From Thelonectria olida (taxonomy: Eukaryota; Ascomycota; Sordariomycetes; Hypocreales; Nectriaceae): a stretch of DNA of 64,000 nt. The position numbers were made by a program, and so were the translations under genes. The notes under the pieces are model-generated. The model saw only the letters and a list, made by a program, of their open reading frames with translations. It searched no databases and was not told the origin of the DNA. The stretch is taken from contig JAGPYM010000010.1 of NCBI GenBank assembly GCA_020736575.1, forward strand, positions 992,001-1,056,000. The letters run 5' to 3'. Shown in pieces: positions 11,078 through 20,868 of the stretch. Numbering within the stretch: position 1 is the first letter of the stretch; each line of letters starts with the position of its first letter.

Positions 11078-11449
11078 TTTTGGACGTGGACCGAAGTAAA
11101 GTAGAAGGCGTTTTGTCACCTTTATGCTGACGCGCTGAAGTTCGCCCCGGGCGTCTTGATCGTAGTACCTGTGTTGCCTGTTTAATTTAGTCTGGTGGTT
11201 CTAATTTTGGGATTTCGTCATCGTAGCGGGCGTCATCGTCGCGATTTGGGAACTCACCAGGGATCTGCCAAGGTCTAAATTTCGCATTGCTGGACTTGTT
11301 TTAAACCGGTGACTTAATTTACGCCAAGGCAAATATAAAGACAGAAAATCCTCAGGTAGCTGTTGCATGCATATTATTTGCCATTTTGTATCTCGACGTT
11401 TCTCTTTTTAAAAACAAATACGGTCAAGCTTTTTAATAACGTCGATTCG
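11078..11449. other. divergent promoter region
   Basis: Lies between the minus-strand patatin-like gene and the plus-strand gene at 11450. The part 11108-11192 is duplicated at 13240-13316. No other element is seen. Confidence 0.5.
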
Positions 11450-12336
11450 ATGTATGCGGATTCTTCGGCTCTCACAACCCACGACGTGAGCGCCCCCATA
11501 AGCAATGGGGCCCAGGCTCACGATAGTGCCTTTGATCCACCAACCGAAGATCAACCAAGATCTCCACGCATGAACAAACGAGTCGCTCCCAACCCAAACC
11601 GGTATTTTCAGGGCTTAGTGAATATGGATGCGTTCAATTCCCCAGCAGAAACCTATCACAAAATATACCACTTTTGGATCTCACTGCTACATGCTACAAC
11701 TTTGCCGGATGATGCCTCTTCATGCTGGGATCCACGTCTAGGAAATGCGATTCAGGCTGTAGAGGATATCCTCAAGAACGATCAACATGCGCATGTATTC
11801 TCAAGGCTCGCCTACGTCCATTTAACAACACTATTGGAGTATCTCCAAAAAGTCGTTAGAAATGACAGGTTGAGTGGCCGACTACCCGGAAAGGCTGGCA
11901 AGGGAGATGCCAGTATTGCTATAGATATTCACGAAAAGAGCGTCTCTACCACTGGGAAGAAGAATGCCAAGGTTCGCGGTCGTATCACAAGACACGATGT
12001 CAAAATGCGCAGGCGAATCGCCAGACGCTGGAACCTTCTCACAGCGGGGTCCCCTTTCCTTCTGCTTGTCTATTCCGATAAAGCCGAAAGTATAATGTAA
12101 GTACCAATACCAATAGTTGAATTCAAGGTAAACTCACAGTGTGCAGTAGGGATTTTTCTGTCTCAAAGAGCACATTGAAGATACTGGCTGAGAAGATGAA
12201 AGCACAGTGTCCGAGGAAGTTCGTCAAAGCCGTGGCCAGTCTCAAACAATTTGCGGAGCAAGCACTACAGGAGAAGTACAACGACGACCAAATTGCAGAA
12301 ACTTTTCTTAAGTTCCAAGATTGGTATGAGTTGTAA
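11450..12336 (+). CDS. hypothetical protein, two exons
   Basis: Exons 11450-12096 and 12147-12336 are joined by a 50-nt intron with a GTAAGT donor and TGCAG acceptor; removing it gives 278 residues. I do not recognise a family. The N-terminus is polar. Residues 70-150 look helical and globular (TYHKIYHFWISLLHA onward), a strongly basic stretch follows (RGRITRHDVKMRRRIARRW), and the C-terminus is a helix rich in Lys and Gln. The basic run could be a nuclear localisation or nucleic-acid-binding segment; this is inference only. Confidence 0.6.
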
Positions 12337-12486
12337 ACCGCATATTTAAAGTCGGTTGCCGCATAAAATTTATTTGTACGTCCCGTTTCTAGGTTTTATG
12401 GCCATCATTGAAGTTTAGCGGTGGCTTACTGGGTAAGCGCGATTGGGTGTTAAGTCATTTTTTAAGGATGTGCTAGTGGACATAAG

Positions 12487-12810
12487 GGGTGAAGGTTAGG
12501 GATAAAACAGTGGAGGGGGGATGAAAATTAGGGATAAAGCGGTGGAGGGGAGATAAAGATTAGGGATAAAGTAGTGGGGGGGAGATGAAGGTTAAGGATA
12601 AAGCGGTGGTGGGAAGATGAAGTCTAGGGACAGGGCGGTGGAGCGAAGAAATTTAGGGATAGAATGGTAGAAGGGCAGATGGATTTTGGGGATCAGTGGT
12701 AGAAGCGAGGATGAAGTATAGGGATAAAGCGGTGGAGTGAGGATGGACTTGTGGGATTATGCATTGGTGCGGGATCAAGTTTAGGGATGAAGCAGTGGAG
12801 GGAGGATGAA
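12487..12810. repeat. degenerate minisatellite of about 38 bp
   Basis: About eight or nine degenerate copies built around TTAGGGATAAAGCGGTGGAG, each followed by GGGGAGATGAAG-like sequence. The TTAGGG inside each unit matches the fungal telomere hexamer but is spaced at unit length, so this is not a telomere array. Confidence 0.7.
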
Positions 12811-13205
12811 GTACAGCCATGCCAAGCGCGTCAGAGTTTTAGTACCCCAGATTTTGCCAGATTTGAACCACTTGTTAGAGCTTGACGTATCATAACGATG
12901 AAGATCGGTAGCGTTCATCACGCTACACCTGTGGCGGTCACAACAGACTGGTGCGGGGATCTGAGGGAGGGAGGACATAGATCTCATTTCAGATGGGGAA
13001 ACGTCCCTGAGGACCATCGTAACAGCATCGCACGCAAGTGTGAAGCTCCTAACTTTTCTGCATGGCTGTCTTTAGCCTTTTTTTTTAATCGATATGCGCA
13101 TTATTGTGAATTCGCATAAACACAATCTTCAAGTACTCGCGATCAAGCTTCTTGGAAGTAATTGTCCACCAATGAGTACCCGGAGTTTTGTGTCCACGAC
13201 TGAAC

Positions 13206-13316
13206 GCTGATGGATATGACGGTTTTGAGTCTCACCCTGGCGTTTTGTCACCTTTATGCTGACGTGCTGAAGTTCGCCCCGGCGTCTTGATCGTAGGTAC
13301 CTGTTTAATTTAGTCC
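13206..13316. repeat. chimeric duplicate of two separate upstream loci
   Basis: 13206-13240 repeats about 35 bp of the MADS-like coding region (near 8064-8098) with one mismatch. From 13240 the sequence switches without a gap to a copy of 11108-11192, the 5' flank of the patatin-like gene, with small deletions. The two sources lie 3 kb apart, so this is a joined copy and not a simple duplication. Confidence 0.75.
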
Positions 13317-13425
13317 GTTGTAAACTAGCGACGTGTGCACAGGAGGACCAAATCAAGCGCATGCACGACTTATATAACGAACGAAGATAAGAACCAATCT
13401 GGTCAGTAACGACTAGACCAATATT

Positions 13426-16376
13426 ATGGCTCTTTTGAATGACTATCTCGCGGGGACATTTCAGGTGCCTCTCCGGCTTCTCACCTCTGAGGGTTTTGCT
13501 GAGTGCCCCCTTCCGTTCTCGGAGCAAGCCGCAGTTCCCGAACTCCGCGATTTTCTCCGCAATCCCCAGCAACCCATCACTGGCATCGTGACTCCAGAAA
13601 CATTAAAAGAAATCCTGGAAAGCGTGAACATATTCCGTGATCGGTTTGAACCGCCGTTACTGCAACAAGACATTGATTTGAGCGATTCTCGACACAAAGT
13701 TCATTGCCTGGTTGGGAAAGCATGCCTCCAAACGGCAACAGCAAGATTGGGGGAACAGTTCCGTTGCACTGTGCGAATTTATTATATCCCTTCAGGTGAT
13801 TATCAACAAAACTCAATACGATGCGTGCAGGATTAACATGACCCAGACTTCCATGGAAAATACTCGGATGGCGAGATTTTTCGACACCTGCTTTATTACT
13901 CCGATAACCCAGATGCCTTCAAACCTTGGTTTAGCAGATTGAAGGAGGGCAAGCGGAAGCACATCGCGATGCTGATGGAAAGACACGACATATGGACATC
14001 ATTGAAAGCTCTGGTCCCATTCCCAGGGCTGTGGGAAGACGTACAGATCGGAAATATTGCGAAGAATCTGGCTGCTCACGCCGATCACGCGATTGTCTGC
14101 TATTTTTCCCGCCTTCATTCAGTTTGGTGTCAAATATTTTCTGGCCATGGAGACAAGCGGAAGTTGTTGAAATCAAAAGACGTGCGCTTGCTCCAATACA
14201 AAGCGCCTTCCTGGAGCCAAAGCGACCACAGCTGCATCCAACAGATGTACGATGACGCCTCGCTTCTGGCAGATATGCCTTCTGATGTTAGGTCAGACAT
14301 CCTTAGAAACGTCTACTCAGTTGAAGGGGTCATCCCTAGTATCCTCACGTTCCACGAAAATTTCCGATATTTGACGATTGGCTTGAAGATAATAGAGAAA
14401 CATGCTGCAGCCATTCCACCAAAGCGGAAACGGAAAACTCGAGAGGACCCCTATCCATCACCACCGAGTCTTCTTCGCAGTATGGAGAAAGATTTGTCCG
14501 TGAAGGGCGATGACGGCCGTCAGCGAACTACGCATGTCGAGGTCGGCGAGGGAGACCTTTGTCCTGTGTTTGGTTTATCGCCTGTCTCTTCCTTTCTGGT
14601 AGTTCTCCTATCGGCACTCAGGAACTTTCCTTACCTTGGTCAGGAGCCCCCTAGTCAGGACGTCAAAGGTCGAGGGACCATGGCTCACGTTGTGGCCTAC
14701 CAGCAAAAGTGTTTATGCCAAGTTGCAAGCGCTGCAGGATTTCAAAACGATACAATACGGAAAGGATTAAAGCTTGAGGGCAGGCCCGGGGATATCTGGC
14801 CTATTGAGGACCATCTGCCCAAGCTCGCCAACCTTCCAGCCCTTTCCGATTGGAGAGGTGGCAAGCCATCTATTCGCACATTCCAGCTGATGAGGGAATC
14901 ACTCTTTCTGCCGCACATTTCCAAACCTCCTTCGCCTTCGCCAGAACCTTCCCCTGAGATGATTATGAGGGACATGTTGCAGGCGTTCTTTGGGGATTCT
15001 GTTTTTGACCAGCAGCTGCCTTCCAACCTGGCGCAGCGGGAGCAACAGCAACCCGAACACCCGGATGTAGACATGGACGGAGATACCGGCGTGGAGGAAT
15101 TCGACGAGGCCATGGCCGATTTGCCGCCAGAAGAACGGAATAGGACGATGAAAATGAAGTGGGCACGGAAGAAAACACAAGCACAGCAGCGGCGACAAAC
15201 GGGAGCACAAGTCCAGTCCAGCAAGATAGACAAGACGCGAACGGGGCCGCGACGGCCTAGTCCATATGATAGGCAATCAGTGATTCCCAGAACCCAAACG
15301 AACGCGCAAAACTTCACTTTCAGAACCCAAACGAACGCGCAAAACTTCACTTTCACTAGCCATCCATCAAACCACCAGACATCTCGGGCTGGCTACACTC
15401 TCCCTGAGGTGCCAACTATACGACCTCCAACAATGACTGGGCCATCTCTTATTGATGCAATCGATATTACAACTCACCAAAATTATCAAACATCAGAAGC
15501 GCACGTAGTTGCGCAAACTTCTGAGCCAGTCCACCAACCAGCCGATCAAACTCCATCAGAAGCGCATGTAGTTGCGCAAACTTCTGAGCCAGTCCAGCAA
15601 CCAGCCGATCAGACTCCATCAGAAGCGCATGTAGTTGCACAAACTTCTGAGCCAGTCCAGCAACCAGCCGATCAGACTCCATCAGAAGCGCATGTAGTTG
15701 CGCAAACTTCTGAGCCAGTTCAGCAACCAGCCGATCAGACTCCACCAGGACTTGAAGAGGTTCCGACCCCGCGACCCATAACCATGACCGGAATACTTTT
15801 CGACACAGCTTCAGATGCTCAACGAGATGAAGCTCAACAAGATGAAGCTGCTAGACCTGCCCCAGAACCAATATTTCAGCTCGTGCCTACGCACGAACAC
15901 TCTTCTCAGGCTGACAGCGAACACGTCGGAGATAAGAGGCCCGTTGAGATAAGGCCGGAACGTGAAATCGCACAACCTCCAGCAAAGAGACGCAAATTTC
16001 CAACACCAAGTGAATACATTAAAGTCACGAAAGAACTTCAACGGCAGTTTGAAGCATCGGCAATGGAGGATGTTCAAATACATAACAAGCGAACCTTGAC
16101 GAGCAAGGTCCAGGTAAGGTCTATAGATGTGTACCGGCCATCGAACTAACGACTCATTTCGAATAGGCAACACTACAAGATCATCCAGCGAGTTCAACGA
16201 CCTGGTCCGATAATGAACTCCAATCTCAAACGGGGAGGTACTACTTAGATACGGAATCTGATCTGTTTGCAGCTGAAGTTCAATCAGAAGGTCAATCAGA
16301 AGATCCTGATGTTCCGTCTATGAACCATGAACCAATTCAAGCGCCATCTTTAGTTATTGAAGAAGAAGAACTATAG
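13426..16376 (+). CDS. DUF3723 family protein
   Basis: Three exons, 13426-13795, 13847-16113 and 16167-16376 (introns 51 and 53 nt), giving 948 residues. The first two exons match the DUF3723 pattern from end to end: SRHKVHCLVGKA, then YSDGEIFRHLLYYS, LVPFPGLWEDVQIGN, LQYKAPSWS and VEGVIPSILTFHENFRYL. The rest is low-complexity. It has a duplicated 33-bp piece (15291-15355), four 63-bp repeats (15492-15744), and an NLS-like PPAKRRKF. DUF3723 has no established biochemical function. It is known as a frequent Starship accessory gene and as an expanded family in fungal accessory regions. A decayed fragment of a second copy lies at 30029-30211. Confidence 0.85.
15492..15744 (+). repeat. 63-bp in-frame tandem repeat, 4 copies
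   Basis: Four near-identical copies inside the DUF3723 gene encode the 21-residue unit SEAHVVAQTSEP..QPADQTP. Only a few single-base differences separate them, so copy number may vary between strains. Confidence 0.9.
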
Positions 16377-16933
16377 TTGATATAGCATCCCAAGTTATTA
16401 TTGGAGGTGGCGCCACGAATTAGGGCAGCAAAGTTACCGGAGGGCCATGGGGGCTTTAGTGAGAAAGATGAATGAGATGTGCTTGGGTGTTATCAGCCAG
16501 ATAGAAAGGTCGGCTAACTGAACGCACATCATAACTCATATTAAGAATCCAGTTGAAAAATAATCATCTAACGTATCCCGAATCCGTTCCAGTACATCAA
16601 TCCCTAGACCTCATACCTTATTAAACCCTGGAAGTACATCACCCAAGTCCATCCCTCTGCTAAGTGTCGCTGCCATCCCTCAATGAATACTCAATATCCA
16701 TGAAGTCGACGGTGTCTGAAAATTCCATCTTTATTCTTGATGCTCAAGGGAAGAAGGATGGGCGACTAGTTTTATACATCGCCCATTAAAATTGACTGGG
16801 CGTCTTTAAAACGCGGCTGGTTTAATCTGAACGGCTTAAATTCAACATATTGTCTTTTTCTTTAATATATTAAAAGGTCTATTCTTTCATTCTATTGAAT
16901 GCATTCCAAGTTACTCCTTCTAGAGTAGCGAAG
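16377..16933. other. intergenic, AT-rich
   Basis: No gene seen. AT-rich sequence upstream of the membrane-protein gene, with TTTAATATATTAAAA-type runs near 16860 that could serve as a promoter. Confidence 0.5.
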
Positions 16934-17596
16934 ATGAAAAAGAAAACCCTTGTTATTATCGCGATATGTTTTCTAGCCGGCCATGTGGCATTGTGCACCC
17001 TACTGCGTTACAACACGGCTTTTGCTTACAGCGGCCTTCTGACGGTACAGGTAAATACTATTAATACTTTACGTTCCCCAACATTAGTAACGGGTTAGCT
17101 TGACCAAAATAACTCCTCAAACTCGAGGATAGGAGAAATTCCCGGCAACTTTACTATTGGGCTGAGAGGCTTCTGTATCACGCAACGCGGACAGGTTCAA
17201 TGTCGTTATGCACACGACGCTCCAGCGCTCAATCTTACAGAAGGAATCCTGGCAAGCGAGCTATATCCTGATGTTTGGGGCCTTCTGTACTTGGACTTTT
17301 TGCTAAGTCTGAGCACTCTATTTCTCAGTGGTGTGCTCTTTCCCGTTATCAGCATCGGCTGCTACGTACACGTGGCGACAGTTATGGCGATCTCCCTGCC
17401 CATCTTCCCAGCAGCGGGTATAGTGATGATATTTGCTTGGGTGGAGCGCCAACTTGTTTCTTACGGATGTTCGGTCATTTCAGGGGCGGCTCAGGGCTTT
17501 ACTTGGGCGTCGTTAGGGTGCAGTGTGGGAGCAGTGTTTGCGGCAGTAGGTGTTGTCGTTGGAAAGTCTGAGCGACAAGGTGAAGGGAAACAATGA
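16934..17596 (+). CDS. four-pass membrane protein, SUR7/PalI-like topology
   Basis: Exons 16934-17050 and 17099-17596 (intron 48 nt), 204 residues. A short positively charged N-terminus precedes a first hydrophobic helix. An extracellular-type loop follows, with an N-glycosylation-like NFT and two cysteines (GFCITQRGQVQCRY). Three more hydrophobic helices come next and the tail is charged. This is the layout of fungal SUR7/PalI-type proteins, which sit in plasma-membrane domains. The match is by topology and the loop cysteines only, so the assignment to that superfamily is moderate. The ATG at 16934 is the first in frame. Confidence 0.6.
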
Positions 17597-17954
17597 GTAT
17601 CAGCTTGATAAACCAAGATTAAGGCATTTTCTTTCTAGCCCATTTTTGCCTACCCCCAGTTTCCTTTGCATATAGATGCATCTGCTTCTTGAGGCGATGT
17701 TGGGTTCTCCAGCTCCAAAGTGTCGATTTTAGAGTCGACTTCTGACGAGATTCGACGAGCTAGTCCAACTTCCTACCTACTTAATAGCCCCACGGCCATT
17801 CTTAGGGAAAGCCTGAGGTTTCCTCTGGTCATGCGCAGGTGGCCAAAGTCTGATTAGTCCGTTCCTAAGACAAAGCAGAGCGTCGCCATCGCTTAATATA
17901 TTGCTTTCTACTCTCTTATACTAAAATTGCGACACCCACACCCAAAACCCTCGC
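17597..17954. other. intergenic between convergent genes
   Basis: 3' flanks of the membrane-protein gene and of the minus-strand ankyrin gene. Nothing else recognised. Confidence 0.5.
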
Positions 17955-19553
17955 CTAGTTGAATGTGAAGTTATTTGGGACCTCCATCGGGCGTTGGAAC
18001 AGAAACTTTCGAACACCTGTAAAGTCCAATCCGTACCCGCGCTCAGCCAGATTACTAATCAAAACATCAATCTTCCAGAACCCTGGTTTCGTTTGCCATG
18101 TCTGATTGAAAAGCCCAGCAAGGCGGAATTCGTCAAGAAATTGTGGGCGGTCGAGCAGAACCTTCTCGATGGGGCCTTCAAGGAACTCTTTGGCGCATGT
18201 CTCCAGAACCTGAGGCAAATCGCTCCGTAAGCATAGCTGCTTGAGCAGATCAAACTCCCTGGCGCGAAGGAGTGACTGGTAGATGAATGAATAGACAGGT
18301 GAAGAAGCTGGCAATGCCGTCGTCAGGGAGTATGCTGCCATATAGACAGACTGGGTAGCTTGGCAAGTACCACTGTCGAGTAGAGCCACGACCTGCTCGA
18401 GATTTTGGCCAGCCAAAGCCGCTTTGATATCTGCATCCCTCACCTCAGCACCTAATCCACGAAGACAAGGTATCATCTTTCTCCAAACGCCAAGAGGCGA
18501 CGACATAGCGAAAGCAATCGCAGTTTTCCCAAATCGCTCCTCATCAACATGGTGACCCAGCTCTCTCACGAGAATCTGAACCAAATCGGTTGATCCTGCT
18601 GCTGCTGCCATGTGAAGAGCTGTGGGACCATACTTAGAGAGTGCTGGCCCTCTCTTAAGCAGATACAGAGCCACGCCCATATGCTGGCCAAAGATTGCAG
18701 CTTCGAGAGCGGATAGGTGATCAACATCAGAGCATGTATTCTCCACCGCGAGGGCGCCACTCTCAACAAGTCTCTCAACACTGTCCATATCTCCTTCGCA
18801 GGCTGCCATTGCTAGTGAAGACATCCTCACTTCACTGGGAACATTATGCCACGGCCTGAAAACAGCGTACAGACGATCGTCATCCACCACTGAGAGAGCC
18901 GCATCGTTGGCGTTGGCATTCAAATCCCACACGTCGCAGATTGCCCTAGAGTGGCTACCTTCCGCAGCATCGCAGACTGGGCATTCACAACCCTCACAGA
19001 AGAATGTTCCTTAGTACTGTTAGTTATAGTTCTGATTAGATAGTGAGACTGCGCGTACTGCATGACCTACAACTTTTTGCATCATCCCGCTCTAGTACGT
19101 CGTAACACTGCGCGCAGTTGGTGTAGGGATCCAAGGCGTATTCGTGGGGATCCTCAGTCGGGCATACAGGACATTGAATCAAGGAAGCTCTCGTCCCGCA
19201 TTCCCTCAGGCATGGCATACAGAAACTGTGGTCTTCATCGAGTTAGTAGGGTCTAAGCAAAGAACAGAGGGAATTGTACCTACTGCAGTAGCCATAATGG
19301 ATTTCGTTGTAAGGTGAATTGCAATGGGGAACAAGACATGATGACCAAGAGAATTGCCTTTGCATCTCATCTCGTTTGCAATCTTCACAGTAAAGCTTTG
19401 CACATGTTAGTAAATATGCTCTAGATGAGAGAACCTACGTACCGCCTCAGAGTTGACATGTCGCCAAACTCGTTCGCCTAGCGCGTTGTCACATAACTGG
19501 CAACACCGGGAGCCGAGATCCCTGGTGACGGAGATCACAGTATCATAGGACAT
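17955..19553 (-). CDS. Cys-rich zinc-binding protein with ankyrin repeats
   Basis: Four exons: 19553-19443, 19395-19280, 19225-19059 and 19009-17955 (introns 47, 54 and 49 nt), 482 residues. The first three exons encode a series of Cys pairs (CCQLCD, YCEDCK, CMPCLRECG, QCPVC, NCAQC, CRSC, CEGCECPVC), probably binding several zinc ions in a RING- or treble-clef-like way. The last exon has ankyrin-type helices (SLAMAACEGDMDSVERLVESG; GPTALHMAAAAGSTDLVQIL) and a diverged helical tail. It is probably a protein-binding adaptor and possibly E3-like, though no exact RING spacing is present. For the second junction GTACAA was preferred over GTAGGT because it keeps the Cys spacing. A broken paralogue lies at 46915-47405. 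Confidence 0.7.
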
Positions 19554-20868
19554 CGTAGATATTCAGTGAATGGAAAGCTTGTCAGTGGTGAGATGAAACG
19601 ATTTGACTCGGGGGCAGACGCTCCTTAAATAGCCGACAAGGCTCACTTATCCCTTCTCTTTGTCAGCAAGTTGGCCATATCTTGGGCTTCCGACACAAAC
19701 TACGCCTCAGTTGCGCAGTTACGATGACTGTCCTACGGAATGCAGGTGGTCCTGCTTCGGGCTTTCTAAGGTGACTTGCGCCATTTAGCCCCGAGTTTCC
19801 TCATCTTGCATCCTTCGCTAACCCATGTTGGGAGATTGGTTTACCTGTTGGCCGAAAGTGTAAGCAATGGTTGAACGGTGATGATTCATAGACGACCACA
19901 TATCAGGCGACCACGTCTTGCCATGGTCTCAAGGTGGCGGTGTGATAGCTCTAAGGCAGCAGAAGAGGCTCAAGTGATTTTGTCATGGTGCCGAGGCCTC
20001 AGGAAAGCGTTGAGCCCATGTTGGCCACAGGTGGCTATGGTGTTCACCACATCTTCAGAGTCCACGGGATGGAATCGGTCATCACTTGCCGGGGACTAAT
20101 GAGACCCTCTTCATACATCAAGAATACCGTGTGATGATGACTGGTCATATGATAGCTCTTCGCACCAAACGCGGCCTTGTGAGGTTGCGGCACATACTTG
20201 AATGTTGGTCCCTTCTTTGTCACGTAACTAACACGATGACGACTTAGGTCTCGTGTGCGTGGCCGGGAACGAGGCAGTGATAGCTTCACCGGAATCACTG
20301 GAGCCGAGCCTGAGCCTTCAGTTGACCTTAAAGGTGGCCAACTCGCTTCTTAGTAGCCAATAGATATTCGGAACTTTAGAGTCTTTGCCGCCAGGAAGGG
20401 GCTAGAATCCAAGGTTGTAATGTTGGTCCCTTCCTTGTCACGTAACTAACATGACGACGACTTAGGTCTTGTGTGCGTGGCCATGTGGAAACGAGGCAGT
20501 GATAGCTTCACCGGAATCACTAGAGCCGAGCCTGAGACTTCAGTTGACCTCAACGGTGGCCAACTCGCTTCTTAGTAGCCAATAGATACTAGGAACTCTA
20601 GAGTCTTTGCCGCCAGGAAAGGGCCAGGATGAAATCCTCTCAGGCAGACACAGCGATGGCGTAGCCAAGAGGTTCCACAACTGGTTTCCGGAAACCAGCT
20701 GTGGAGTAGATGGGATGAAGCCTTAGACTTTGTTGGACAAGAGCATCGGCGTGGGCTGGGTATAAAGATAAGAGCTTGGTCTGTGTCCTGTCTGTTGATG
20801 TCTTCATTCTTTTTCGCTTACTGTTGACCACGATTCTCTGAACATTTCCCAATCTGCTCCTGGCTACG
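19554..20868. other. gene-free stretch carrying a dispersed repeat
   Basis: No gene supported. Contains two direct copies of a decayed dispersed repeat (separate entry) and the promoter of the Ulp1-like gene. Confidence 0.5.
20203..20623. repeat. direct duplication of about 200 bp, copies of a dispersed repeat
   Basis: 20203-20402 and 20421-20623 are about 90% identical by eye, both starting TGTTGGTCCCTT and ending TTTGCCGCCAGGAA. A related, more diverged copy lies at about 58198-58350, continuing to about 58500. An inverted fragment lies near 46084-46131. Many differences are transitions. No coding capacity is seen. Confidence 0.75.

Larger units (their letters stand above)
12337..13425. 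other. gene-free stretch with minisatellite and chimeric duplicate
   Basis: No gene is supported. The stretch holds a degenerate minisatellite (12487-12810) and a chimeric duplicated segment (13206-13316), each listed separately. Confidence 0.6.

Noticed and set aside
12487..12810. Telomere array
   Set aside because: TTAGGG occurs once per about 38 bp with other sequence between; not tandem hexamers.
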